Shown here: one piece after another, positions 44,490-53,881 of the stretch
Layout: the number at the start of each line of letters is the position of its first letter
Position numbering within the stretch: the first letter of the stretch is position 1
Assembly (NCBI GenBank): GCA_019038695.1
Contig: JAHOYZ010000007.1
Location: 287,724 to 351,723 of the forward strand
DNA from: Candidatus Zixiibacteriota bacterium
GTDB lineage: Bacteria > Zixibacteria > MSB-5A5 > GN15 > FEB-12
DNA length: 64,000 bases
Reading direction: 5' to 3'
Translations under genes and position numbers: made by a program
Notes under the pieces: model-generated
Told to the model about the DNA's origin: nothing
The model's input: the letters and a program-made list of their open reading frames with translations, nothing else
Database searches by the model: none

Positions 44490-46723
44490 CAGCGTATCAC
44501 AACTACCTTAGTGAACTCTTCAGCCAATTGTGTTTTGCGGTCCTCGGAGGAATACAATCGAGCATAGGCAACGTAGACTCCCGAGGCGACATCATTGCCG
44601 GCTTGATTCTTCATGTCCCATTCGATCTCCCACTCCCCATGGTGAGGCAAGGCACCAGTCTCCGAGTAGCCTCCGAGTGTTTTAACTCTTTCTCCAGCGA
44701 CGTTGTAGATGTTAACCGAAAGGTATGGAGGAAGTTGTCTATCGTCTCCGCTTAAATATACCTTGCCGAAAAGAGGAACCCCCAACGAATCAGTAGCTAT
44801 TTGGAAACGGAAAGTAATACCGGCTGCGGTCATACTGCCTACGACCGCCGGATTTGGATATGGTGTCAATACCGCGTTCGGCAGGTCGGGCGCGGCGGTA
44901 TCAGTCTGTTGATCTTCTATCCAGTAGCCCAGATCTATCCTATGGAGCGGATTACGAGGTTGATAATACGTTTCTTCGTATGTTGCCGCGGTGAGTATTA
45001 GCCCGATAGACAAAAACGAATCCGGAAAAGGAATAGCCATATCTGTTACGATATCATCCGGGAGCAGTATCCGGTCAATTTCATACTGATTGGGATTGTC
45101 GACAAGGCGATACACAATACTGAGCCCCCACGGCAAAGGAAATGTCTCCTCCCCCGCACAAAGTCCATCTCCCAGAGCCAGGTGAATATCCAGCATCGAA
45201 TCCACGTGTAAGAAATCGTACAGTGAATCACGTGGCACGACCGAAGAATCGAAGCATACCGATCCAATATCTTCGTTGCAAACCCAGAACGAGCGTTCGC
45301 AAGTAATAGTATCCAGGTACCGCATATCGTAGTCTTCATAGCCCTGAACCTCAGTTGAATCGATGCAGTCGAAGACATCACAGACGTAATGGGTCGTGTC
45401 TTCCCTGGCGGCCAGCCCAGGGTAATCGAGAATGATAATGGCTGCCCCGTTGTGACATGGCTTGAACGGATTGCCGTTGGACGGTATGAAAACCGGAGGT
45501 TCGTAGCTGGTATGAATAGCCAATTTGTCATCGGGAAAAGCTGGGAAATTTAGGCGTTCCGAATACCCGTATCCTGGAGGAGCCATGGTTGCTCGGGAAC
45601 CGGTAAAGAAATTCCATAATGAGAAATCACGGAACGCAGAAGCCCAGCCAGCGGTATTGCCGCTGGCAGCAAGCACAGCATTGTGAGTTGCCTTGAGGAA
45701 GCTCGCACCCATTCCCATTGTACCACATTGCTCCCAGATGTCCTTAATGATGTCACGGCCATAGGTCTCGGAGAGATACATCGGATAAATCGCGCTGGCA
45801 TACGGATGCAGGTCACCATAGGAATCGAACTGTTGAATAGAACTGCTCGGGTCGTCGAAAAACCACGGCAGGTAGTAATAGAAGTCATTGATCTCGTCGT
45901 ATATTTCTTCCTCCATCCATACCGCCGACATCTCCATCCAGTATCGACCAACAATGTCATTAGGATACGATTCGGCCTCCGAGAAATCATAGCCAAACTG
46001 AATCGCGTGGAAAAACTCATGCGCCATCGTCACCCGAACAGCATCCATTGGACGATCTTTGTAAGCAGAGAGACTCTGGTAGTCATTGTCCAGATCAATA
46101 AATGATGTAGAGCGGAGAGTCCCTGGCCCGTCAATTTGAGTAGAGTCCATCCATGTCTGGCCGTAGACACCAGTTCCGATATCTCTCAAGTACACATCAT
46201 ATCGGTCATCCCCATCGGTATAGAAGCCGTCAGCCGGTGGAGCTGCGTAACCAAGCGTATTGACAATGTGATTATAAACTGAGTCACCAACCATAGCCAC
46301 GCCATCAACATAATCAGGAATACCGTTGGCGGGGGAAATATCGACGCTGGCCTCATAAACTGAGTCCTGTCCGGTAACAGTATAATGAATCAGAAAATAC
46401 CCACCAGGGCTGGCATAAGTCAGTTCGTTCTGGATTAGCGTATCACGATCAATGATCTGTACACCCAGAGATTTCATCAGGCCATCATCAAGCTTATCCC
46501 GATTGAGCACAAAATCAGCGATAGCCGACATACCACACTTGATCGGTACAGGATCGCCGTTGGCATCAGTCAGGGCTTGCCCGGGGCGTTCATCAAGCTG
46601 ACCCGTAACATACATATAGTTTTCAATAATCTCACGCTGGCGTTCGGGGGTTATGGCGACGACTGACGAAACAATAACCAGACCAAGTAATGACACAGTC
46701 AACAGAAAACGAAAGCTTCTCAC
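44489..46723 (-). CDS. secreted MXAN_6640-family putative metalloprotease with FlgD/T9SS-like C-terminus
   Basis: 744 residues. Signal peptide FRFLLTVSLLGLVIVSSVVA. Zinc site His235-Glu-Phe-Phe-His239 in AHEFFHAIQFGYD, followed by EMSAVWMEEEIYDEINDF with the likely third ligand. RYDVYLRDIG and the acidic VDG repeats also match the family. The last 110 residues resemble a FlgD-like or type IX secretion sorting domain (NIYNVAGERVKTLGG, NDVASGVYVAYARL, ending KVVVIR). It is probably released or surface-attached. Its stop overlaps the start of the S-component gene by one base and it follows the PHP gene with a four-base overlap. Confidence 0.85.
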   Translation of the reverse strand: MRSFRFLLTVSLLGLVIVSSVVAITPERQREIIENYMYVTGQLDERPGQALTDANGDPVPIKCGMSAIADFVLNRDKLDDGLMKSLGVQIIDRDTLIQNELTYASPGGYFLIHYTVTGQDSVYEASVDISPANGIPDYVDGVAMVGDSVYNHIVNTLGYAAPPADGFYTDGDDRYDVYLRDIGTGVYGQTWMDSTQIDGPGTLRSTSFIDLDNDYQSLSAYKDRPMDAVRVTMAHEFFHAIQFGYDFSEAESYPNDIVGRYWMEMSAVWMEEEIYDEINDFYYYLPWFFDDPSSSIQQFDSYGDLHPYASAIYPMYLSETYGRDIIKDIWEQCGTMGMGASFLKATHNAVLAASGNTAGWASAFRDFSLWNFFTGSRATMAPPGYGYSERLNFPAFPDDKLAIHTSYEPPVFIPSNGNPFKPCHNGAAIIILDYPGLAAREDTTHYVCDVFDCIDSTEVQGYEDYDMRYLDTITCERSFWVCNEDIGSVCFDSSVVPRDSLYDFLHVDSMLDIHLALGDGLCAGEETFPLPWGLSIVYRLVDNPNQYEIDRILLPDDIVTDMAIPFPDSFLSIGLILTAATYEETYYQPRNPLHRIDLGYWIEDQQTDTAAPDLPNAVLTPYPNPAVVGSMTAAGITFRFQIATDSLGVPLFGKVYLSGDDRQLPPYLSVNIYNVAGERVKTLGGYSETGALPHHGEWEIEWDMKNQAGNDVASGVYVAYARLYSSEDRKTQLAEEFTKVVVIR

Positions 46724-47556
46724 GCTCTTTCCTTTCTTTGTCGGGCGCGTTGACGGAGCGCCGGCATTAAGTCCTCCGACACCGATAGCGACCCGATTTC
46801 ACCATACCGGCCCGCTCGCCCATGAGAGTCCGAGCCACCAGTAATAATCAGACGGAAGCGTTCGGCCAGATGTTTGAACTGGTCAACCTGCTTCGGTTTG
46901 TGGGAGGGATGGTAGACTTCAATCCCGTCCAGTCCCAACCCCACCAGCATCTCCAAATGCTGGAATGTCTCTTCTATTGCTGGATGGGCTAGAACAACCA
47001 CGCCGCCAGCTTCATGAACAAGCGAGATCGCAAGTTCTGGGTCAAAGTTCTTCTTGGGAACATAGGCCGGTTTGCCATTGCCGAGATATTTGTCAAAAGC
47101 CATCTGATAACTCGAAACCGCACCGCTCGCATGCATGGCAGTCGCTATGTGGGGACGTCCCACTGCCGCCGCTTGAGCAACCCGAATTACATCATCAAGG
47201 GTTATCTCGACCCCCAAGCCGTTCAGTCTTTCTACTATGACCCCGGCACGTTGGTTCCGATGATTGCAGAAATCCTCCAAAATCTTCAGGAGAGGTGTGT
47301 AGTCCGGGTCCAGGTAATAGGCCAGCAAATGAAGATCATACTCCCCCCCGGACACAGATAATTCAACGCCCGGTACCAACTCAGGATCGCTATCATTTGT
47401 CAGGTCGCGAACAGCTCTGTACCCGGCCAACGTATCGTGGTCGGTAACCGCAAAGGCGGTCAGTTCCCGACGACGAACATCGGCCAACACATCCGTCGGA
47501 GTGTGAAGACCGTCAGATAAATTGGAATGAATATGCAGATCAACGAAAGAACTCAT
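46720..47556 (-). CDS. PHP-domain phosphatase/exonuclease, TrpH/YciV-like
   Basis: 278 residues. Metal ligands are in FVDLHIHSNLSDG, AFAVTDHDTL and ELVPGVELS, with a middle GRPHIATAM, VVLAHPA and the C-terminal GGSDSHG. This layout matches the TrpH/YciV group, which includes RNase AM (5'-3' exoribonuclease) and 3',5'-nucleotide bisphosphate phosphatases. Between these I cannot choose from sequence alone. It is adjacent to the ftcD stop with no gap. Confidence 0.9.
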   Translation of the reverse strand: MSSFVDLHIHSNLSDGLHTPTDVLADVRRRELTAFAVTDHDTLAGYRAVRDLTNDSDPELVPGVELSVSGGEYDLHLLAYYLDPDYTPLLKILEDFCNHRNQRAGVIVERLNGLGVEITLDDVIRVAQAAAVGRPHIATAMHASGAVSSYQMAFDKYLGNGKPAYVPKKNFDPELAISLVHEAGGVVVLAHPAIEETFQHLEMLVGLGLDGIEVYHPSHKPKQVDQFKHLAERFRLIITGGSDSHGRAGRYGEIGSLSVSEDLMPALRQRARQRKERA

Positions 47557-49080
47557 CTACAATTTACTCTCAACCAACTCACGAATAGTCTTATCGATAT
47601 TCCGTGCCTCGGTCGTAATTTTCTCGGCTTCGCCTTTGAGCTTCGCTACGAATGCTTCGTCGTTGATCGAGGTCAGGTTGATACGCACATTATAGCCCGC
47701 TCCATCAACAGCCGCCATACCCATCAATCCGGCCACACCAGCATCGGTGATCGAGTTCTCGTTGCCCTTCTCGGCGACCGTTCGAGCCAACGCCATTACT
47801 TCGAGCGATTTCTTCATGACCGTAAGCGGCACTTCGGCGGCTTCCTTGTTGGCGTCATCGACAGCCTTGTCACGGGCGGCAGCTTGTTCATCGGTCCCAT
47901 TGGGTAACTTGAAACACTCCATAACCTTATTGAACGCTTCCATGTCGGTGGTGATAAGAGTCTCAAGTTCAGCGCGAAGGACATCAGCCTTGTCGCGCAC
48001 CCCAGACAGTTCTTCCTTGACCGCCTTGTACTGTTTCTTCCCTACCGTTAGTCGAGCAACCATAGCCGCCAGCGCACCAGCCAGCGCTCCGGCCGAAGCC
48101 GCCACCGAACCGCCACCCGGAGCCGGGGACGACGATGCGACCTCATCATAGAAAGTCTCGGTTACGGTAACACTACCGCCGATCGAGGCCAGTTTTTCCT
48201 CAAGTACCTGTGCTTTGGTGAAATTTTCCAGTCGTAGATAATAGTCAGACACCGCCAGCATAGCATCGTTGGGAACCAAGCCGATGATTTCGGATGATGT
48301 CACCAATACACCCCAACGTTCAGCTTCCGCCTTGATGGTCTCGAAAACTCTGAAAATTGGCGTCTTGGGATAGTTGACCAGGTTCATCGAAATCTGGACC
48401 TGATTGCGTTCCTTGATTTCAAAGCCGAGCGCCTTGACAAAACGGTATCCACCACGTAATGATCGCACAGCATCTGCGATCTTGTCAGCGATGTCCTTAT
48501 TGTTGGTGCCGAGATAGACATTGAAAGCGACCAATGGGAACCGAACTCCAATGGCGGTAGCACCGGATTTCAGGTTCATCTTATTCGGTCCATAGTCAGG
48601 CTTGCGAGTCGGGTCGGTACCAATGGCGTCACGCATACCTTCGTATTCGCCCTTACGGACTTTGGCGAGGTTACGTCGTTTGGGTGATGAAGCGGCGTCT
48701 TCATATAGATAAGCGGGAATCTGCAATTCCTCACCGACGCGCTTGCCTAGTTGGTTGGCCAGTTCGATAGCTTCGTCGATCTCCATTTCCGAAATGGGAA
48801 TGAAGGGGCAGACATCACAGGCACCCATGCGGGGATGTTCACCCGAATGGGTGGTCATGTCGATCAGTTCGGCAGCCTTCTTGTAGCCTTCAAAAGCAGC
48901 ATCAACCGCCAACGATGGGTGACAAACAAATGTAACAACGGCACGGTTATGGTCTGAGTCCATCTCCTTGTCGAGGAGGATCACACCATCAATGGAAGTA
49001 ATAGCGTCGCAGATTGCATCGATAACTTCGGGGCGACGACCTTCGGAATAATTGGGAACACATTCAACGAGCTTAGCCAT
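47557..49080 (-). CDS. ftcD: glutamate formimidoyltransferase / formimidoyltetrahydrofolate cyclodeaminase fusion
   Basis: 507 residues, the two-domain FTCD. Residues 1-300 are the transferase (LVECVPNYSEGR, SGEHPRMGACDVCPF, AIGVRFPLVAFNVYLGT). Residues about 310-507 are the helical cyclodeaminase (ASSSPAPGGGSVAASAGALA, NENSITDAGVAGLMGM). It moves the formimino group of formiminoglutamate to tetrahydrofolate and closes it, in histidine breakdown. No hutH, hutU or hutI is in the window, so the partner genes are elsewhere or the enzyme serves folate one-carbon supply. GGAGA precedes the ATG. Confidence 0.95.
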   Translation of the reverse strand: MAKLVECVPNYSEGRRPEVIDAICDAITSIDGVILLDKEMDSDHNRAVVTFVCHPSLAVDAAFEGYKKAAELIDMTTHSGEHPRMGACDVCPFIPISEMEIDEAIELANQLGKRVGEELQIPAYLYEDAASSPKRRNLAKVRKGEYEGMRDAIGTDPTRKPDYGPNKMNLKSGATAIGVRFPLVAFNVYLGTNNKDIADKIADAVRSLRGGYRFVKALGFEIKERNQVQISMNLVNYPKTPIFRVFETIKAEAERWGVLVTSSEIIGLVPNDAMLAVSDYYLRLENFTKAQVLEEKLASIGGSVTVTETFYDEVASSSPAPGGGSVAASAGALAGALAAMVARLTVGKKQYKAVKEELSGVRDKADVLRAELETLITTDMEAFNKVMECFKLPNGTDEQAAARDKAVDDANKEAAEVPLTVMKKSLEVMALARTVAEKGNENSITDAGVAGLMGMAAVDGAGYNVRINLTSINDEAFVAKLKGEAEKITTEARNIDKTIRELVESKL

Positions 49081-49101
49081 AGTTGTCTCCGGAACACAGT
49101 T

Positions 49102-50058
49102 TCATTTACACTTTCGTCGCAGGCCCCAGGCCAGAAGCGGCATCATGATTTCATGATGGCCGACGAAATTAAACCCTCGTCCGACTTTGTGTGTCGGGCG
49201 ATTGATCACATTCACGGTCGGTCGATAATGAGTAATCATATCAAAATTGGCGGTTGTCAAACGACCCGCCCCGCCGGCCAGATTGCGCGCCACAGTCAGC
49301 GCCTTCAAAAAAACTTCCGGCAATATAACGGCTGAGCCGACATTTGCAACCACTCCGTCATCATCTATTTCATGACAGATCGTACACAGCGTACGAAAAT
49401 CCAGATGTGAGGCAGCACCCACAACTGCGGCATCAAACTCGGGATGCTGAGCCACAATATCAGTTCCGATGCCAACATGTACCGTCACGGGCAAACCCAA
49501 CGATTGCGCCACGCCGAACATTGACAATTCGCGGTACTCGGCCTTGCGTTCATTAATGAGAAGCCCCGTGGCTTCTCCAAGTCCGACCTGGCGCTGAGAA
49601 GCGATTTCTGTCACTCCGGCATACAAATTAGCTGTCTCTTGAACCATTCCAAACGACCCGTTTGTTAGGCCGGCCTGTACATCTTCGGATGTTCCTCCGA
49701 AAAAAGCCAGTTCCAGATCGTGAATAATGCCTGCGCCGTTGAAAGAGATGCCAGTGACTATACTTCGTCGCATCAGATCAATAATGATCGGAGACAGACC
49801 GACCTTAATCGTATGCGCACCCAGCAGTAAATGAAAGGGTCGGGCATTCTGACGGGACAGAGCCACAGTGTTAATAAATGTTTTCAGATCAGCGGCCTTC
49901 AGAAAATCAGGCAGTGATTCAAAAAAATCTACACCGTCGAGTTGCTCCATCGGGCAACCAAAAGCCTTGATGTCCGTTTTGTTGGATCGGTCAGCAATAT
50001 GGCGCCGTTTGATCTTTGACAGATCGGCCGGTGATGATTTTGGTGACTTGTCGGTCAT
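49102..50058 (-). CDS. deoxyhypusine-synthase-like protein of unknown role
   Basis: 318 residues, soluble. The central part (about 75-135: LLLGAHTIKVGLSPIIIDLM and ISFNGAGIIHDLELAF) resembles the NAD-binding fold of deoxyhypusine synthase homologues. The C-terminal blocks GSAVILPEVFLKALTVARNL and HYRPTVNVINRPT are features I associate with an uncharacterised bacterial family. The lysine and sequence context of true deoxyhypusine synthases is not clear to me, and bacteria lack the eIF5A target, so another amine or small-molecule reaction is likely. It sits 21 bp upstream of ftcD in the same direction. Confidence 0.55.
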   Translation of the reverse strand: MTDKSPKSSPADLSKIKRRHIADRSNKTDIKAFGCPMEQLDGVDFFESLPDFLKAADLKTFINTVALSRQNARPFHLLLGAHTIKVGLSPIIIDLMRRSIVTGISFNGAGIIHDLELAFFGGTSEDVQAGLTNGSFGMVQETANLYAGVTEIASQRQVGLGEATGLLINERKAEYRELSMFGVAQSLGLPVTVHVGIGTDIVAQHPEFDAAVVGAASHLDFRTLCTICHEIDDDGVVANVGSAVILPEVFLKALTVARNLAGGAGRLTTANFDMITHYRPTVNVINRPTHKVGRGFNFVGHHEIMMPLLAWGLRRKCK

Positions 50059-50060
50059 GA

Positions 50061-50903
50061 TTAGAAAATATCGATATCGCCCAGTTGATAGCCCGTCAGC
50101 TCGGCCGAAATGGACCCGACCAGGACTTGTGATTTCATTAACACCGGCATCTTGAGACGGTCATTAGTCAACCACACTTTCAGTTTTCCCTCGTGTTTGA
50201 ACACACCAACCGATTGAGTCAACGGTTCAACCACCAGACAATCGAAAGTACCGGCCTCCACCGTGATAGTCTCCTCCTTGAGCACCCTGACTTCCATCGG
50301 GTAGAGTTTGCCGTCGGTGAAGTTATCTACGTAGATTGATTTCCCAGTTTTCATATCCTGAGTGCGAATCCAATAGAAGACAGAAAGAGCATCCTGCACC
50401 GCCGGGGGCGTCTCAATCGTGTCCTTCTTGTAATAGACAAGGCTATTGACAGGGTCAAACTCATACGTCCGGTCAGCGCGATATTTCCCTTCGCGCAAGT
50501 TCTTCTCAAAGCGCCAGCTAAATAGGCCGACCGCATCACAGATGGACTCAACGCGGTCATCGACCTTGTAGAAGCTGGAGAAAAAGCTGTTCGATCTGGC
50601 GCGGGTCACTATGCGATAGCAGGGGCGTTCCTCGTATTCGATAAGGTCTACTACTTCCATAGTGGCCGTACCCGCATTGATGAACCCATAGTTGATATCA
50701 AAAGTCAGTTTCTCACCGATTCCAAAGGCAACGTTTTCAACAACGCGATCCAGCGTACTGACCGTAGAAGTGCTGTCGGACGCAATGTCGCTGGACGCAT
50801 GGGCAATCTCAAATTCAACCGTTACAAAATATCCCAGAGGAATCAGCCCCACGATAATCAGGACCGACAGGAACACATGCCCCATTATCGACTTAGGTAG
50901 CAT
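50061..50903 (-). CDS. DUF3108-domain exported protein
   Basis: 280 residues. An N-terminal hydrophobic signal or anchor (HVFLSVLIIVGLIPLGYFV) is followed by a lipocalin-like beta domain with the DUF3108 markers FGIGEKLTFDINYGFINAG, TRARSNSFFSSFYKVDDR and TVEAGTFDCLVVEPL. The function is unknown; the family sits in the periplasm or outer envelope. The frame begins at ATG 50903, overlapping the phosphatase gene by eleven bases; ATG 50885 is an alternative start. Confidence 0.8.
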   Translation of the reverse strand: MLPKSIMGHVFLSVLIIVGLIPLGYFVTVEFEIAHASSDIASDSTSTVSTLDRVVENVAFGIGEKLTFDINYGFINAGTATMEVVDLIEYEERPCYRIVTRARSNSFFSSFYKVDDRVESICDAVGLFSWRFEKNLREGKYRADRTYEFDPVNSLVYYKKDTIETPPAVQDALSVFYWIRTQDMKTGKSIYVDNFTDGKLYPMEVRVLKEETITVEAGTFDCLVVEPLTQSVGVFKHEGKLKVWLTNDRLKMPVLMKSQVLVGSISAELTGYQLGDIDIF

Positions 50904-51387
50904 CGGTATTCTCGTCTATACGTTTCACTATTTCAACGAGATGCTTGCCCAGATATTCACCGATCTCCAGGAACGTCTCGTTATATCGATCAAGAGGCTG
51001 ACCAATAGGATCTTCGACACCTTCACCCTCAGGATTGTTGTCCGGAAAGCTTTTCAGAAGAAACGTCTTGTCCTCAACCTTGTCCTCTAAACGGAGAACT
51101 TCCTTCACATGCGAGGATGCCATCCCGAAGATCAAATCAACACGGTCAATCAACTCAGCGGTCAATGGTCGCGATTTATGCTTGGATATGTCAGCATCCC
51201 AGATTTTGGCGGCTTCGATCGCATACAGTGTAGCCGGAAATCCGACCGCCGCCCCTGTGCCAGAAGAAAGGACCTCGAACTGGTCGGGACGCTCTTTATT
51301 CAACAACACACGCAGAGCACCTTCTGCCATTGGTGAGCGGCAGGTATTACCAGTGCAGACAAACAGGATCACAAATTTCCTGCTCAC
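50893..51387 (-). CDS. low-molecular-weight protein-tyrosine phosphatase family protein
   Basis: 164 residues. The P-loop CTGNTCRS (Cys11 to Arg17, the CX5R motif) follows the first strand. The general-acid Asp lies in GVEDPIGQP rather than the commoner DPY, which makes an arsenate-reductase-like or protein-phosphatase role both possible. FGMASSHVKEVL matches the family. Linked by four-base overlap to tsaC. An LMW phosphatase next to tsaC is seen in several bacterial groups, where it resembles the YwlC-YwlE pair (arginine phosphatase YwlE in Bacillus). Confidence 0.88.
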   Translation of the reverse strand: MSRKFVILFVCTGNTCRSPMAEGALRVLLNKERPDQFEVLSSGTGAAVGFPATLYAIEAAKIWDADISKHKSRPLTAELIDRVDLIFGMASSHVKEVLRLEDKVEDKTFLLKSFPDNNPEGEGVEDPIGQPLDRYNETFLEIGEYLGKHLVEIVKRIDENTDAT

Positions 51388-52025
51388 TTTGTCACTCCCT
51401 TGACTGCCACCTCAATATCGGCCGCACTGATCGCGCCCGTTCTCAATACCACTGGTTCGGGGCCGCAACAATCGACTACGGTTGAGGTCTGGCCGGCCAA
51501 TCGGCCCGCATCCAGGTACAGGTTAATCTCATCACCAAATATCTCAGCAATTTCTTCACACCGCCCCGATGTAACTTCTCCGCTGATATTAGCTGATGTA
51601 GCACTGACGGGAAAACCAACGCATTGTATAATCTTCTGAATTACGGGCGAAGAAGACACTCTCAGACCGATCCGGTCCTCTGTTACGACAACGTCAGGAT
51701 AGGTCCCGATGGCCGGAAGAACAAGCGTCAACGGACCAGGTAGAAACAGACGGGCCAGACGTTGCGCGATCGGGTTGAGGTTGGCATAGTGTATCATTAA
51801 TTCAATACTGCCAACGAAAACGGCCGTAGGTAGCTCGGTAGAACGTTTCTTGAGGCGATACACTTTCTGCAACGGCCCCGCCTGATCCGCTCTCGCCAAC
51901 AAGCCATATCTGGTCTCGGTAGGGGCAACCACCAATCCGCCATCCTCGAGCACCCTCACAGCCTGGTCAATCAGAGCCTGGGCTGGTTCCCCGGAGTCGA
52001 TCCGTTTGACATTCGGTTCAGTCAT
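51384..52025 (-). CDS. tsaC: L-threonylcarbamoyladenylate synthase
   Basis: 213 residues of the Sua5/YciO/YrdC fold. It makes threonylcarbamoyl-AMP for the t6A37 modification of tRNAs that read ANN codons. VVAPTETRYGLLARAD holds the substrate loop; KVYRLKKRSTELP and SATSANISGEVT are the KxR and SxN motif regions. Length fits the short TsaC/YwlC form without the Sua5 C-terminal domain. It overlaps the SPOR gene upstream by eight bases. Confidence 0.93.
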   Translation of the reverse strand: MTEPNVKRIDSGEPAQALIDQAVRVLEDGGLVVAPTETRYGLLARADQAGPLQKVYRLKKRSTELPTAVFVGSIELMIHYANLNPIAQRLARLFLPGPLTLVLPAIGTYPDVVVTEDRIGLRVSSSPVIQKIIQCVGFPVSATSANISGEVTSGRCEEIAEIFGDEINLYLDAGRLAGQTSTVVDCCGPEPVVLRTGAISAADIEVAVKGVTK

Positions 52026-52680
52026 CTGTCACCGGCTCATCATCCGACTCAAAGATCGGATCATAATAGCTATCTTCGTCGATACTGTCATAACTTGCCG
52101 GATAGGGTTCATCAAGGTAGAGGGGAGCCGCTTCACGAACCGCTATGTTGGTCACTACCACCCAGGCTTCTTTGTAACCGGCCGCCCGCGCTCGCATAAG
52201 GTATTCCTCAGCCTGGAACCTGTCATGGAAACTACCGACCCGGACCTTGAAATACGGAACCTCGTAGTCCAAATAGATGGGACGGTCAAAAATCTCTTCG
52301 GCCACTTTCACCGCCCGACGGGCTTCACCATAAACCTTGCTGGTGAGAAGTTGAATACGAAAGGCTTGACTGTTGGCGCTGTCAATGCCGAGCGGAACCT
52401 CAGAATAGTCGACATTAGAGCTGGCTGTATCGACCTGGTCCCGCGTAACGATAATACCTGCACGGGTCAGATCGGAATTCAATGGAGACACTTCGGGGAT
52501 AATCTCCAGATCAGCTGGTAAATCGAGGGGATCAAACCGCCGCTCAGGTTCGGACGAAGATGGAGCTTCCGAAGCCTTTTCATCACCGACCGGTCCGGGG
52601 CGCAGACACCCGAGGGGTGCAACGGCCAGGATCAGGACCAGTGCGATATTACAGATATTTACGAATGTCCTCATTCTCAT
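52018..52680 (-). CDS. SPOR-domain lipoprotein
   Basis: 220 residues. The signal ends with a lipobox (LAVAPLGC, Cys about 25). A low-complexity linker precedes a SPOR domain (about 120-185: AFRIQLLTSKVYGEARRAV and YFKVRVGSFHDRFQAEEYL), which binds denuded peptidoglycan glycan strands, usually at division sites. The last 35 residues are very acidic. It overlaps the end of manC by 32 bases; ATG 52674 would shorten that by six. Confidence 0.88.
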   Translation of the reverse strand: MRMRTFVNICNIALVLILAVAPLGCLRPGPVGDEKASEAPSSSEPERRFDPLDLPADLEIIPEVSPLNSDLTRAGIIVTRDQVDTASSNVDYSEVPLGIDSANSQAFRIQLLTSKVYGEARRAVKVAEEIFDRPIYLDYEVPYFKVRVGSFHDRFQAEEYLMRARAAGYKEAWVVVTNIAVREAAPLYLDEPYPASYDSIDEDSYYDPIFESDDEPVTDD

Positions 52681-53761
52681 TCAGTCGAGCCAGCAGCTTT
52701 TTGATATCCTGGGCTTTGCTGCGGTGAGCCACCAGGGTGATGTCATCGGATCGGACAATAATAAGATCCGAAACACCAAGAGTTGCGATTATGCCGTCGG
52801 AGTAGTTGCACACCGTCGTCTCGTAAGTTTCTTCGGTGACAGCCTGTCCGACTACAATGTTATTCTCTCGGTCCAATTCCTTATACCGCTCAAGCGCCCG
52901 CCAGTCGCCAACATCATCCCAAACAATATCAGCCTTGATAGTAAACACATTGTTGGCTTTTTCCAAAAGCGCGAAGTCTATTGATATGTTCTGAACCTGC
53001 TCATAGAAATCATTGCGGGCAACCTTCTCGTCGGCAGTGCCTATCTTCTCTAAATAACTGTCGAGAGCTTCTCCCAAAGCGGGGACACAATCTCGAAAAG
53101 ACTGCAATACGGTCTCGGCCGACCAGACGAACATGCCGCTGTTCCATAGATAGTCAGAGCTGTAATAGTATTCGCTGGCCACCGCCGCATTGGGCTTCTC
53201 AGTAAAGGCCGAAACCTTGTGTACCTCGTAGCCGTTTTCGTGTCGGTAGAGATCACCCATCTTGATGTAGCCATAGGCCGTTTCGGGTCGCGTTGGCACA
53301 ATACCGATAGTTATCAACGCATCATCGCTTGAGGCTATCCGTGTTGCCGCTTCCAGAATACTCAGGAGTTTCTCCTGGGGACGGATCAGATGATCGGAGG
53401 ACAGCACCAGCATCACAGCTTCCGGATCGCTCTTGTACAGATGAGCGGCAGCCAGACCAATCGCCGGGGCAGTGTTGCGCCCGACAGGCTCGGCCAGGAT
53501 ATGATCCTCGCTGATATCGGAGATATTCTCCAGGATTAGCGCCTTCATTTTTTCGCCGGTTACGATACGGATTTGATCCAACGGAACAAGCGGACGCACA
53601 CGGTCGATAGTCTCCTCAAGCATCATCTTATCCGATGTAAGCCTGAGAAATTGTTTGGGACGTTTGGCGCGAGACAGCGGCCAGAACCGTTCGCCTCGTC
53701 CACCAGCCAGTATTACACCGTAAACCACAGCCAAAACCTCACTTACAGCCCATCTATTCAC
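52649..53761 (-). CDS. manC: mannose-1-phosphate guanylyltransferase
   Basis: 370 residues. It makes GDP-mannose from GTP and mannose-1-phosphate for polysaccharides. GVILAGGRGERFWPLSR is the nucleotidyltransferase signature, KRPKQFLRL binds the nucleotide, and LAEPVGRNTAPAIGLAA, FTEKPN and LWNSGMFVW are the sugar site blocks. There is no fused mannose-6-phosphate isomerase domain. An internal GTG at 53728 with GTGAGG just upstream may be the true start, since the first eleven residues are not part of the fold. Confidence 0.93.
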   Translation of the reverse strand: MNRWAVSEVLAVVYGVILAGGRGERFWPLSRAKRPKQFLRLTSDKMMLEETIDRVRPLVPLDQIRIVTGEKMKALILENISDISEDHILAEPVGRNTAPAIGLAAAHLYKSDPEAVMLVLSSDHLIRPQEKLLSILEAATRIASSDDALITIGIVPTRPETAYGYIKMGDLYRHENGYEVHKVSAFTEKPNAAVASEYYYSSDYLWNSGMFVWSAETVLQSFRDCVPALGEALDSYLEKIGTADEKVARNDFYEQVQNISIDFALLEKANNVFTIKADIVWDDVGDWRALERYKELDRENNIVVGQAVTEETYETTVCNYSDGIIATLGVSDLIIVRSDDITLVAHRSKAQDIKKLLARLNENEDIRKYL

Positions 53762-53881
53762 AGGATAATATCAGGGACTCAACCGACAGTCAAGAAAAGA
53801 TTTCCGAGTTGGGAAGTAACCTAATGCTTGCAGAGGATAGGTTCGGAACACAACTCGAATTCGACCTGAGTCGAACGGGAC

